This document shows positions 20,471-27,655 of a DNA stretch of 32,905 nucleotides, one piece after another. The stretch spans positions 1-32,905 of the forward strand of contig JAYRSE010000006.1 of assembly GCA_041920275.1 (NCBI GenBank). The letters run 5' to 3'. Origin of the DNA: UBA12088 sp041920275 (GTDB lineage: Bacteria; Patescibacteriota; Minisyncoccia; Phycocordibacterales; UBA12088). The notes below the pieces were generated by a model. The model searched no databases, was not told the DNA's origin, and was given only the letters and a program-made list of their open reading frames with translations. Each line of letters opens with the position of its first letter. Position 1 is the first letter of the stretch. A program made the position numbers and the translations under genes.

Positions 20471-20965
20471 TCACTCGTGTGCGTGACGTTCGTCGACACG
20501 CACCACATTGAGCCGCAAACCCTTGGAAGCCCTGCCTACAAGCGGCAAGCGCAACGCGAGCACGCCGTCCTTCGTTTTCGCTTCCGCACGCTCAGGGTCG
20601 ATCTGATCGGGTAGGATGATCTGTCGGTAAAAGTCGCCCCAGTGGCACTCCTCAAGGGTGTAGTCCCCGTTCTGGGTACTATGGACCTCATGCATGAGAC
20701 TCTCGGGCCTGGCGGCCGATCCTTGTATGTTCACCACGTCGTTCTCACCGGAGATGGATACGTCGAGCGTGCGCATGTCCATGCCCGCAAGCTGCGCATA
20801 GATGATGATCTCATCGTCCGACTGGAAGACGTCTACCGGCAGCTGAAGCGCATGGTCGGGAATAACCTCCTCGGAACCCCCACGCTGCGCCGGAGCGCCT
20901 TCGGTCGGTCGACCGTTCTGGTCTACCAGCCCTTTGCCTTTGAGCTTATCCATGAATGTACCCAT
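20471..20965 (-). CDS. Small heat-shock protein (HSP20/alpha-crystallin family), 164 aa
   Basis: The alpha-crystallin core spans about residues 40-150. It starts at LQLPVDVFQSDDEIIIYAQL, continues through ISGENDVVNIQG, and includes the family hallmark GVLALRLPL at about 134-143. The N-terminal arm is Gly/Pro/charged and short. The C-terminal tail (LNVVRVDERHAHE) lacks an obvious I-x-I/V motif after the core. The product is a cytoplasmic ATP-independent holdase that keeps unfolded proteins soluble. Start ATG 20965 is the first in frame; no Shine-Dalgarno is visible, and MDKLKGK at 20953 is an alternative. The gene sits between the dockerin and cohesin genes and probably shares a transcript with the cohesin gene 13 nt downstream. 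Confidence 0.92.
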   Translation of the reverse strand: MGTFMDKLKGKGLVDQNGRPTEGAPAQRGGSEEVIPDHALQLPVDVFQSDDEIIIYAQLAGMDMRTLDVSISGENDVVNIQGSAARPESLMHEVHSTQNGDYTLEECHWGDFYRQIILPDQIDPERAEAKTKDGVLALRLPLVGRASKGLRLNVVRVDERHAHE

Positions 20966-21040
20966 ATGAGTAAGAACTTATTCACTAATGAACAACGCGC
21001 GATGGTCGAGCGCTTGTGTGCGCAAGAACACGATGTGCTA

Positions 21041-21049
21041 AGTATAGCA
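21041..21049 (-). promoter_or_regulatory. Putative extended -10 of the heat-shock gene inside a short inverted repeat
   Basis: TGCTATACT is an extended -10 about 76 bp before ATG 20965. It lies in the palindrome GTGCTATACTTAGCAC (6-bp arms, 4-nt centre), so a repressor site overlapping the promoter is possible. It is not a CIRCE element, which has 9-bp arms with a 9-bp spacer. Confidence 0.45.
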
Positions 21050-21088
21050 CGAGACACTTTCAGTGCGTCCCGAAACCAATGGCGCACA

Positions 21089-21097
21089 TGTGGATAA
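21089..21097 (-). promoter_or_regulatory. Perfect DnaA-box 9-mer TTATCCACA
   Basis: TTATCCACA on the minus strand lies in the gap between the dockerin gene and the heat-shock gene, about 50 bp upstream of the putative -10. Whether DnaA binds here is unknown. Confidence 0.4.
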
Positions 21098-21114
21098 ACG
21101 AGCACGCGCACCGC

Positions 21115-23019
21115 TTACCCCGTCCAGTTGAAGAGCATGATGGAGAAGTCTGGCAGCGATACGGTACCGTCGCCGTTCACATCGGCATTTGCACTTGTCG
21201 TATTCCAATTGAAAAGCAATATGGAAAAGTCGACCAAATTCACCGACCCATCGCAATCGAGATCCCCTTTTGCGATACAACCGGTATCGGCCACCTCGAC
21301 ACCGATACCGACCGTGAGCCGTGCGCTCTTGTCGCTTTCGATACCATTCTCCATTTTCGCCTGTGCCACGAGCTCGTAGGTACCTTGCGAAAGACCGGCC
21401 GTGGGCATCGTAAGCGACCATGAGCCGTTTGCGGCTGCCGTGGTCGTCGCAAGCATGTCACCGGTCGAAACCTGTGCGAGACGCGGACGAAGCCACACTG
21501 ACACGAACGCTCGAGGCGCCGTATAGCCGGACACGGAAACCGTCGCTCCTGGCTCGACGGTCCTGTTCTCCACCGATGCGGTCGGCGGGAGCAGTACGTT
21601 CGCAAGCGTGGTCACCGTATCGGACCGTATCCAAAGCGTAGTCGTGTACGATGCACCCTTCACCCCCTTCGGATCCGCTCCGAAAACGGTGTAGGTGTAC
21701 GAGCCGCGATCCATTTGTTCGCTCACGTAGCTGAACGAAGCGTCGCCGCCCGCAGCTATCTCTCGCACGACCGCTCCGTCCCGCACGATCGAGACCGTAC
21801 CGTTCGGATACCCCCACCCGACGACCCGCACACCCGATTGCGGCAACTTGGTACCGGCGGCCGAACTGTTGCCACCCCCACCACCACTGCCACTTCCCGA
21901 CCCGTCTCCGCCGTTAGGTCCCGAGCCGGAACCGGAGCCGGAGATACCGGTGCCCGAGCCGGTGCCCGTACCGATACACTCGGGTCCGACACAGCTTGAG
22001 GTCGCGGTCGTACTCGCCACACCGGTACCGACATAGGTGCCGGTCGAGGTCGAGGTGGTGGTCGCGCTTCCCGGTGGAATGCCGATCGTGAACGTGATCT
22101 CATGATCGGGATTCGTCTCGTTCAAACGGAAGTCACGACAGCGCACGAAATAGGTGTACGTCGTGTCATCCTCAAGGCCGGTCTCGATCGCGAAATGCCA
22201 CCGCGCATACCCGTTCGTACTCGTGGAGGTGAACGGGAACGGCATGGAGGAGAATAGCATGCTCGAGGTGGCGTACCGACATACGGCCAACTCATCCGTG
22301 TTCACGAACAGCTGCACCCCACGGGTACCCGCCTGGAGCAAACCGGACGGCAGTGATTCGAGGATGATCGGAGGATCTTGGTCGGTCGTATCTCCCGGGC
22401 CGGCGGTGACCGGGGTGATGACCACAATCATGGTCCTCCCGTAATCTATCTCGCTCGCACCACCCGAGGTGTAGGTCGTAATGGTGACCGGGTAAGAGCC
22501 GGTCGCATTGGTAAGGACCATGTTGGTATTGCCGCTCCCCGCTGCGTTCGTACCGATACGCACCTCGACCTCATTCCCCGCGCCGATGCCGACCGACGTG
22601 TTGAGGTCGAAGCGGATCGAGCCCGCGGTACCACTTGTGACCGTCACCCCGTCGGTTGCCGCCGTCCTCGAGTTCGCAAGCGGCCGCGAGGTGAACGGGA
22701 CGGAAGAGGTGCTGCGAAAGCCGAGATCGATATCGGCATAGTTAAAACCGCTCGAAGGAACGGTAAATCCACCCCCCGCAAAATCGATCACAATGCGCCC
22801 TCCCGCGGGGATCGCTTGATTCGTTCGGAAGGTGATCGTCTGTTCGGCGGAAGCCCCGGGCGCGCTCGTTGAGATCAGGTCGCGAACATACGAAAGGTAG
22901 ACCGTTGCATGGAGCGAACCGACAAAACACAGCGAAGCGGCGAATACACCCAAAAGAACAGCACTCGCTCGTGTCCCCTTACGCTGAACATTGTTCTCCT
23001 GCATACCGAGCGACCACAC
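21115..23019 (-). CDS. Secreted dockerin-domain surface protein, 634 aa
   Basis: The start is GTG 23019. It overlaps the stop of the preceding gene by one base (TAGTG), and AGGAGGT lies 10 nt upstream. A signal peptide covers about 18-39. A beta-rich domain (40-190, with AEQTITFRTNQAIPAGG) resembles the N-terminal domain of the 384-aa protein at 24693-25847. A second Ig-like domain (215-320) contains VNTDELAVCRYATSS. A Ser/Gly linker covers about 345-383, followed by two more beta domains. The C-terminus (583-634) is a type I dockerin-like pair of calcium loops, DLDCDGSVNLVD and DVNGDGTVSLPD, each followed by FSI(L/M)LFNW. No transmembrane helix or LPXTG motif follows, so surface retention through a cohesin is likely. 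Cohesin partner: probably the protein at 18943-20457. Confidence 0.9.
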   Translation of the reverse strand: MWSLGMQENNVQRKGTRASAVLLGVFAASLCFVGSLHATVYLSYVRDLISTSAPGASAEQTITFRTNQAIPAGGRIVIDFAGGGFTVPSSGFNYADIDLGFRSTSSVPFTSRPLANSRTAATDGVTVTSGTAGSIRFDLNTSVGIGAGNEVEVRIGTNAAGSGNTNMVLTNATGSYPVTITTYTSGGASEIDYGRTMIVVITPVTAGPGDTTDQDPPIILESLPSGLLQAGTRGVQLFVNTDELAVCRYATSSMLFSSMPFPFTSTSTNGYARWHFAIETGLEDDTTYTYFVRCRDFRLNETNPDHEITFTIGIPPGSATTTSTSTGTYVGTGVASTTATSSCVGPECIGTGTGSGTGISGSGSGSGPNGGDGSGSGSGGGGGNSSAAGTKLPQSGVRVVGWGYPNGTVSIVRDGAVVREIAAGGDASFSYVSEQMDRGSYTYTVFGADPKGVKGASYTTTLWIRSDTVTTLANVLLPPTASVENRTVEPGATVSVSGYTAPRAFVSVWLRPRLAQVSTGDMLATTTAAANGSWSLTMPTAGLSQGTYELVAQAKMENGIESDKSARLTVGIGVEVADTGCIAKGDLDCDGSVNLVDFSILLFNWNTTSANADVNGDGTVSLPDFSIMLFNWTG

Positions 23020-23408
23020 TACCGGAACGACCTCCTGCGTACATGATCGAAATAAAAATTGAGAAGTATGAGCCCCAAGAGAACCCCTCCCGCAACCGCA
23101 ACAAGGGTGATCGTCTTGCGATCGCCGCTCTGCTCAGCTTCGATCAACAGCGCTTCGCGCGCATCGAGCGCCCGCGCCCGCTCTTCTAGTTGACTTGCGG
23201 CGGTGCTGAGCTCATTCTCGGGCACGCTCGCGAGCACGCCGATCGCCTGCGCGCCCTCACGTTCACGTTCACGAATGTCACGCAGGTCGCTCCAGAGCAT
23301 GAGCGCATATGCCGAAAACACGAGGAGGGTCGCAAGCAGGAGCACCTTACTGTCATTTCGTGAATATTTCCAAAACATACGATCAAGCACTATCGGCACG
23401 TCACACAT
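23019..23408 (-). CDS. Two-pass membrane protein with coiled coil, 129 aa
   Basis: I recognise no family. One transmembrane helix lies at about 21-39. A charged, probably coiled-coil segment follows (40-95, with REREREG and SQLEERARALDAREALL), and a second helix lies at about 98-118 before a short basic tail, RRRSFR. ATG 23408 is the first start; MFWKYSRND at 23378 is a reasonable alternative, and neither has a ribosome site. The 9-mer CGGCACGTC occurs at 23394-23402 and 23416-23424, flanking the first ATG. The stop overlaps the start of the dockerin gene by one base, so the two are probably translationally coupled, which suggests a role in export or anchoring of the dockerin protein. Confidence 0.75.
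   Translation of the reverse strand: MCDVPIVLDRMFWKYSRNDSKVLLLATLLVFSAYALMLWSDLRDIREREREGAQAIGVLASVPENELSTAASQLEERARALDAREALLIEAEQSGDRKTITLVAVAGGVLLGLILLNFYFDHVRRRSFR
23030..23036 (-). promoter_or_regulatory. Strong ribosome binding site of the dockerin gene
   Basis: AGGAGGT sits inside the 3' end of the preceding gene, 10 nt before GTG 23019. It supports the non-ATG start and coupling by the TAGTG overlap. Confidence 0.6.
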
Positions 23409-23486
23409 TTATTAACGGCACGTCGGGATCAGATGACCGTCAGTCCCGTAAACACGTTCAAGCGCTCACATCCGATCGACACGTAT

Positions 23487-23492
23487 AGTATA
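23487..23492 (-). promoter_or_regulatory. Putative -10 element of the coiled-coil/dockerin pair
   Basis: TATACT lies within the palindrome GTATAGTATAC (23483-23493), about 80 bp before ATG 23408. The -35 region is poor. A DnaA-box-like 9-mer with one mismatch (23524-23532) lies about 39 bp upstream. Confidence 0.35.
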
Positions 23493-23542
23493 CCGCACCC
23501 GCGAGGAAAGATGTCTTCCTACCGGTGGATAATCCAATTCCA

Positions 23543-24613
23543 TCACTGAAAGAACACGATGGTGCCGAGCGAGACCAGCAAGAGGACCACGATCAGCCAT
23601 ACCAACACGCGAGACAAACGTTCCGCAAAGGACCGATCGCGGGTGATACGTTTCGCTGCGGTGTGACCAGCTCGTTTCAGTTCACGCCTGATGTACGAAC
23701 GAAGTATGAGCATAATGATCGTGGCGAGCGCCGCGAACGCGCCGGCAACAACGCCGATCTCCTTCCATGGAAGGATCCAAAACGTCACCTCACGCTTCAA
23801 GGTCTTCTGCGCCGTGTCTCCATAGCCGACGTTCAAAAGCGCGGTGTACCTGCCGAACGCAAAGGAATCGAGGTTCCACTCGACAGTGAATGTGCGATCT
23901 GAACGCGGCAGGATCGCATTCTGTTGCTTCTCGTTGAAGACGATCTCGCCCACCTCTTTACCAAGCATGTTCCGAACCGTAATGACCCCTCGCGGCTTTT
24001 GGTAAATGGTGCCGGTGTTCTCGACACGGGTCGTGAAGTTCACGTTCGGCTCCGTATAGAGCGAACGATCGGTGGAAAACTCATGGAGCACCATATCATC
24101 CACCACCTCGCCATTCACGCGAAGGTTTACGAGCGTGCCGACATTGAAACCAACCCCGGCACCGTTCTCCGCCCCTCCTTCAGCATCACGGATCACGAAG
24201 ATGGCGGCCGCATGACTTCCTGGGGAAGCATCGGTGGGAACGGTGATACGGTATCCGACGTTCGCGGAGCCACCGACCTCGATCGTGACCGAATCCTGCA
24301 GGGGTTCGATCCATGCGGCGAGTCGCAAGGGATCAGTGGTGGAATCACGCGAAAAGATCGGGCGACCGTTCGCTTCCATGCTGTCGATATCGCGCACACC
24401 GATCTGGTACGTCTGCGTCCCACCGTTCTCGTTGGTTATGGTCAAAGCACCTTCTATGACCGCCCCCGCGTCCACTCGCTCCTCAACGATACTGGGCTGC
24501 ACCTTGACCGATATGCCATCACTTGCGAAGGTACAGACCGGCAGCAACATGAGGCCGACCGCCGGGATGAACGCTCCGACCGTGCTTGAAATGAAACGAG
24601 GAATTGTGATCAT
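23543..24613 (-). CDS. DUF916-like (WxL-interacting-protein-like) membrane protein, 356 aa
   Basis: A signal peptide or anchor occupies about residues 7-29. The extracellular part has the DUF916-type layout: a first beta domain (ITNENGGTQTYQI, then RITVPTDASPGSHAAAIFV) and a second domain (FTTRVENTGTIYQKPRGVIT, then VRNMLGKEVGEIV). It ends in FWILPWKE before a transmembrane helix at about 285-308. A basic loop (RRELKRAGHTAAKR) leads to a second helix at about 334-356, which forms the C-terminus. In Gram-positive bacteria, DUF916/DUF3324 proteins bind WxL proteins and peptidoglycan. Here the likely partner is the 384-aa protein encoded immediately upstream. ATG 24613 was chosen because the signal sequence follows directly; the longer frame is implausible. 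No ribosome site is seen. Confidence 0.8.
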   Translation of the reverse strand: MITIPRFISSTVGAFIPAVGLMLLPVCTFASDGISVKVQPSIVEERVDAGAVIEGALTITNENGGTQTYQIGVRDIDSMEANGRPIFSRDSTTDPLRLAAWIEPLQDSVTIEVGGSANVGYRITVPTDASPGSHAAAIFVIRDAEGGAENGAGVGFNVGTLVNLRVNGEVVDDMVLHEFSTDRSLYTEPNVNFTTRVENTGTIYQKPRGVITVRNMLGKEVGEIVFNEKQQNAILPRSDRTFTVEWNLDSFAFGRYTALLNVGYGDTAQKTLKREVTFWILPWKEIGVVAGAFAALATIIMLILRSYIRRELKRAGHTAAKRITRDRSFAERLSRVLVWLIVVLLLVSLGTIVFFQ

Positions 24614-24633
24614 AGCGTGATGTTGGCTATTCA

Positions 24634-24666
24634 CAAGCCCTCGCACAGCGTATGCACGAGGGCTTG
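24634..24666 (-). terminator. Hairpin between the WxL-like gene and its DUF916-like neighbour
   Basis: Arms CAAGCCCTCG (24634-24643) and CGAGGGCTTG (24657-24666) form a perfect 10-bp stem with a 13-nt loop, 27 bp after the stop of the 384-aa gene. No U-run follows, so it may attenuate transcription or stabilise the 3' end of the upstream mRNA rather than fully terminate. Confidence 0.5.
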
Positions 24667-24692
24667 ACCATAGCATTCTTGGTAAGTACGGA

Positions 24693-25847
24693 CTAGAATA
24701 CGGGCGTAGCGACGTAGGTCAATGTTGCGGTGTAGTCCTTTGCCGCTTCCTGCAGTTCCATGATCTCCGCCTTGTAGGCAACGGTCGTCGTGCCGATACC
24801 TTGACCTGCACTTTCGACAACGGCGGCATCGTGGTAGAAGACCTCTACCGGATTGCCAACGAAGTTACCCACATATTCGGCATTGTTGAAGAAGTCTCCG
24901 GCAGCGACCGCAGAATCGTCCGAGGTAAGGCCCCAGTGCCCGTACGTGTCGAGCTGAGAGAATGTACCTGCGGGACCCTGCCACGCGGTCGAGACCGCCG
25001 TATCCAGTCCATCGATGAACGTATCGATCGTGGCGGTGTTGCCTGCCGTGAGGGTCTGGTCCGCCTCTACGGTAACCGCGAAACCGTTGTAAGCATTCGT
25101 GTTCACGCGAAGCTCCTGCGCGATCACGTTCGGGGTGTTGGGTGCGAGTATGCCGAACGGTACCGAGGTGGCGGTCGAGGTACCCGTAGTGGTGTCGACG
25201 CCGTCCACGAGCGTGCCGTTAGCGACCGGGTTAATGGAAAATTCGAAGATCGTGTTCACCTCTGCGGTGACCGTCACATCATCGATGATGTAGACACGGG
25301 TGTCACCTTCATCCGCGATCGGCGTCGCACCGGTGCCCTGCAGGCTGATCACGAAGCCGGCGGTGTCTTCCGCGGCGGGATTATTCACGAAGTTCGCGGC
25401 ACCCACCTGAATGGTGATCGCTCCCGCGGCCACCGTGTCACCGGCGCACACATTACCCTGTATGTAATCTCCCGCTCCCACCGAGAGCTCGATCTCCGAT
25501 GCCGCACCGCTGCAGCTACCGGGTACGACCGCGGTGAAGCCGGACTCCCCGCTCTGAAGGTCGGAATCGAGTACGCCGGTAAAGTCGAACCGATCAGAAC
25601 CTTGATCGAAGTATATGGCAAAGTCTTGCCCCGAGGTCATCGCGTTGCTGGTCGTAAAGGTGATGGTATGCATCGCATCGACACCGAGATCCGAATCGGA
25701 AAGCGTGTCACTGAAATCCGCGACGTTCGCGGCGCGTGCCTGATGGATCCACGTAGGTAAACCGAACGCCCACGCCAAGAGCGCAAGCGCGGTGACCGCG
25801 GCGACGCTTTTCGGCATACTGTAACTGAATGCTATGTGCTTGTTCAT
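24693..25847 (-). CDS. Secreted beta-sandwich protein with WxL-like C-terminus, 384 aa
   Basis: A signal peptide (about 12-39, ending QARAAN) is followed by a domain with AMHTITFTTSNAMTSGQDFA, similar in pattern to the N-terminal domain of the dockerin protein. The middle contains VTAEVNTIFEFSI, and the C-terminal half has LRVNTNAYNGFAVTV and closes with KDYTATLTYVATPVF, like the last strand of WxL domains, although I find no typical pair of WxL motifs. No membrane anchor is visible. It is flanked by three DUF916-like genes, the usual genomic partners of WxL proteins, so I infer a cell-wall or surface-coat protein held by those partners. It has the best promoter in the window, which suggests high expression. 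Start ATG 25847 has no ribosome site. Confidence 0.82.
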   Translation of the reverse strand: MNKHIAFSYSMPKSVAAVTALALLAWAFGLPTWIHQARAANVADFSDTLSDSDLGVDAMHTITFTTSNAMTSGQDFAIYFDQGSDRFDFTGVLDSDLQSGESGFTAVVPGSCSGAASEIELSVGAGDYIQGNVCAGDTVAAGAITIQVGAANFVNNPAAEDTAGFVISLQGTGATPIADEGDTRVYIIDDVTVTAEVNTIFEFSINPVANGTLVDGVDTTTGTSTATSVPFGILAPNTPNVIAQELRVNTNAYNGFAVTVEADQTLTAGNTATIDTFIDGLDTAVSTAWQGPAGTFSQLDTYGHWGLTSDDSAVAAGDFFNNAEYVGNFVGNPVEVFYHDAAVVESAGQGIGTTTVAYKAEIMELQEAAKDYTATLTYVATPVF

Positions 25848-25952
25848 ACGAGTTATTGTAAATAATTACTGGTAAGGGGGCTGATAATTTGCGATAAAAA
25901 TTACACGCTCGCACGGTGTATGGTGCGGGGTGTGATGGCTGAGCAAAGTGTG

Positions 25953-25982
25953 TCTATACCAACCCACAACGCTCACTGTCAA
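25953..25982 (-). promoter_or_regulatory. Sigma70-type promoter of the 384-aa surface gene
   Basis: TTGACA (25977-25982) and TATAGA (25953-25958) are separated by 18 bp. This is the only consensus -35 I found in the gaps. The predicted start is near 25946, giving a leader of about 100 nt before ATG 25847. A second hexamer, TACAAT (25855-25860), lies 7 nt before the ATG. Confidence 0.65.
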
Positions 25983-26019
25983 GTATACCGTGCGCCACCC
26001 TCTCACACTACGAACCTGC

Positions 26020-26028
26020 TGTGGATAA
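26020..26028 (-). promoter_or_regulatory. Perfect DnaA-box 9-mer TTATCCACA
   Basis: The exact consensus lies on the minus strand, about 69 bp upstream of the -10 of the 384-aa gene. It is the second exact copy in the window, in the same orientation relative to transcription as the one near 21093. Confidence 0.4.
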
Positions 26029-26268
26029 CCTGAGACCACGTGGTATTGGAACACGCATTCCTATCGACCACTCCACCAACGGCTTTGCGCCGGGAGTGTT
26101 CCGACCGCAGACCTTTACGCGGCTTCGCCGTTACATAAGACAAGCGCACTTGAAGCGACCTCTCGAAACGGTATTTCGGAGGAGGAGTGTCGAGACTTTT
26201 CATGCGTGAGGCGCCTCGCTTGACGTCACACACTTCGTTTATCTCCTCCCGATGAGTTCAGAGCGGTA

Positions 26269-27654
26269 CTACTCGACCTGTGCTTCACCCGCTTCAGATA
26301 CGCCCGTCATTCGCTCCTCCGTCGCACGGAACGGGCGTTCCGTGGTGAGCACGTCCGAAAAGTACGCACCCACCGCAAGCGCACAGAGCAGTCCTGCGAC
26401 GATAAAAAAGAAGAATGCGCGGTAGGTCCGGAAAAATGTCCGCACATCCATACGAGATCGATGTGGATCGGCAACCGTTTCAGAAACCTCATCCGAACCG
26501 CGCGAGGCGACGTGCACGCGCCGAAGGTCGACCATACCGGTGCTGATGGGGCGAACGAGCGTGCGCAAACGCAATGCGGAGGGCTGTTCGGCGGCGGGAG
26601 TCGTCTTGGGTGCGTCCCCGACAACACCATGCGACCCCGCACCTTGCGTCGAGACCCGCTCGAGGGCAAGCGCGCGCCGGATATACGCACGAATCGCCCA
26701 TGCGAAGAAGTGGAAAGTAAGGAGCGCTCCCACGAGCACCTGCGCAAGCGGGGCGATGGGGAGCACCCAAAAATAGGTCGTCGCATGTGCGAACTGCTTG
26801 CTTTCGAACCCATACCCCAGCGTCACGTCGGCACGGTACCTGCCGATATCCCACAGACCCGCATCCGAGTCCCAGGTGAACGCGAACGATCGAATGCTTC
26901 CGGGCAGTACATTGCCGAAGCCGCCTGTTTGATTCACCGTGATCTCTCCCCGCTTCTTTCCGAACATGTTGTAGATGGTAATGGCACCCTGCGGCTGCAG
27001 ATGCACATTTCCGAGGTTCTCGAACCGAAGCGAAAGACGAGCGCTCGCTCGCTCGTAGACCGAACGCTCCGTACTGAGCTCGCGAATGCGGCCGTGCTCC
27101 ACCACATCACCCGTCACCCGTATGAACAACAGCGAGGCGATGGCGCTCGTAACCGCCACGGCACCTTCCTCGCGCACCGCATCATCCGGTTCACGGTTGC
27201 CGATAAGTATCGCCGCGTAGTGTCCGCCCGGAGGCGCATCGCTCGGAACGGTAAGCGTGAACGGGATCGCGAGCGTGCGCTCGCGCGCCACCCGCGCACC
27301 CTCGGCCGGCACCGAGATCCATCCCGCCGACACGTTCCGCTCGAACACCGATGCGCCACTCGTTGCTCGGTCCGCATACAAAAAGCGCGGTCTTCCGGTC
27401 TCGCCCGCGGGTTCGAAACCGACCGGTTCCGCATAGACGGTCATGTCGTACGGGTTGCTATTCACTACGGTTATTTCGCTCGACCAGGTCTCACCCGGAG
27501 CGATCGCGATCTGGAACAAGGGTGGTGTCACCGTTAAGGTCATTGAGCCGGTGTTCGCGAGTGCGAACGACACGCATAGAGACCATCCGATGGTGCACGA
27601 GCAAGCGGTGATGAGGATCGTGAGCCGAACGCGGGTGAAGGATGCTGAGAACAT
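26269..27654 (-). CDS. DUF916-like (WxL-interacting-protein-like) membrane protein, 461 aa
   Basis: Signal or anchor segment at about 10-33. The exported part starts with MTLTVTPPLFQIAIAPGETW and continues with VPSDAPPGGHYAAILIG, typical of the DUF916-like beta domain. A second domain follows (RFENLGNVHLQPQGAITIYN, then MFGKKRGEI). YFWVLPI leads into a transmembrane helix at about 300-322. A cytoplasmic-side segment of about 85 residues follows, then another helix (409-433) and a short acidic tail. It is a paralogue of the proteins at 23543 and 27656. ATG 27654 follows the stop of the preceding gene after one base; the longer frame would overlap that gene. The weak site CAGG lies upstream. 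It probably shares a transcript with the 421-aa gene. Confidence 0.8.
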   Translation of the reverse strand: MFSASFTRVRLTILITACSCTIGWSLCVSFALANTGSMTLTVTPPLFQIAIAPGETWSSEITVVNSNPYDMTVYAEPVGFEPAGETGRPRFLYADRATSGASVFERNVSAGWISVPAEGARVARERTLAIPFTLTVPSDAPPGGHYAAILIGNREPDDAVREEGAVAVTSAIASLLFIRVTGDVVEHGRIRELSTERSVYERASARLSLRFENLGNVHLQPQGAITIYNMFGKKRGEITVNQTGGFGNVLPGSIRSFAFTWDSDAGLWDIGRYRADVTLGYGFESKQFAHATTYFWVLPIAPLAQVLVGALLTFHFFAWAIRAYIRRALALERVSTQGAGSHGVVGDAPKTTPAAEQPSALRLRTLVRPISTGMVDLRRVHVASRGSDEVSETVADPHRSRMDVRTFFRTYRAFFFFIVAGLLCALAVGAYFSDVLTTERPFRATEERMTGVSEAGEAQVE

Positions 27655-27655
27655 A

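Larger units (their letters stand above)
25848..26268. other. 421-bp non-coding gap
   Basis: It contains the promoter at 25953-25982, an exact DnaA box at 26020-26028, the 10-bp palindrome GAGGCGCCTC near 26212 and a short inverted repeat (TCTCGA...TCGAGA near 26161-26195). Nothing resembles a tRNA, tmRNA, RNase P RNA or other known RNA. No gene is supported on either strand. Confidence 0.5.

Noticed and set aside
21035..21056. CIRCE (HrcA) operator before the heat-shock gene
   Set aside because: The inverted repeat has 6-bp arms and a 4-bp centre, not the 9-9-9 layout of CIRCE.
26020..26028. Replication origin
   Set aside because: Only single DnaA-box-like sites per gap, no clustered boxes, no AT-rich unwinding region and no dnaA or dnaN gene nearby.
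24801..27537. Plus-strand frames of 319 and 358 aa over the surface genes
   Set aside because: Antisense to genes with signal peptides and recognisable domains; charged, patternless composition.
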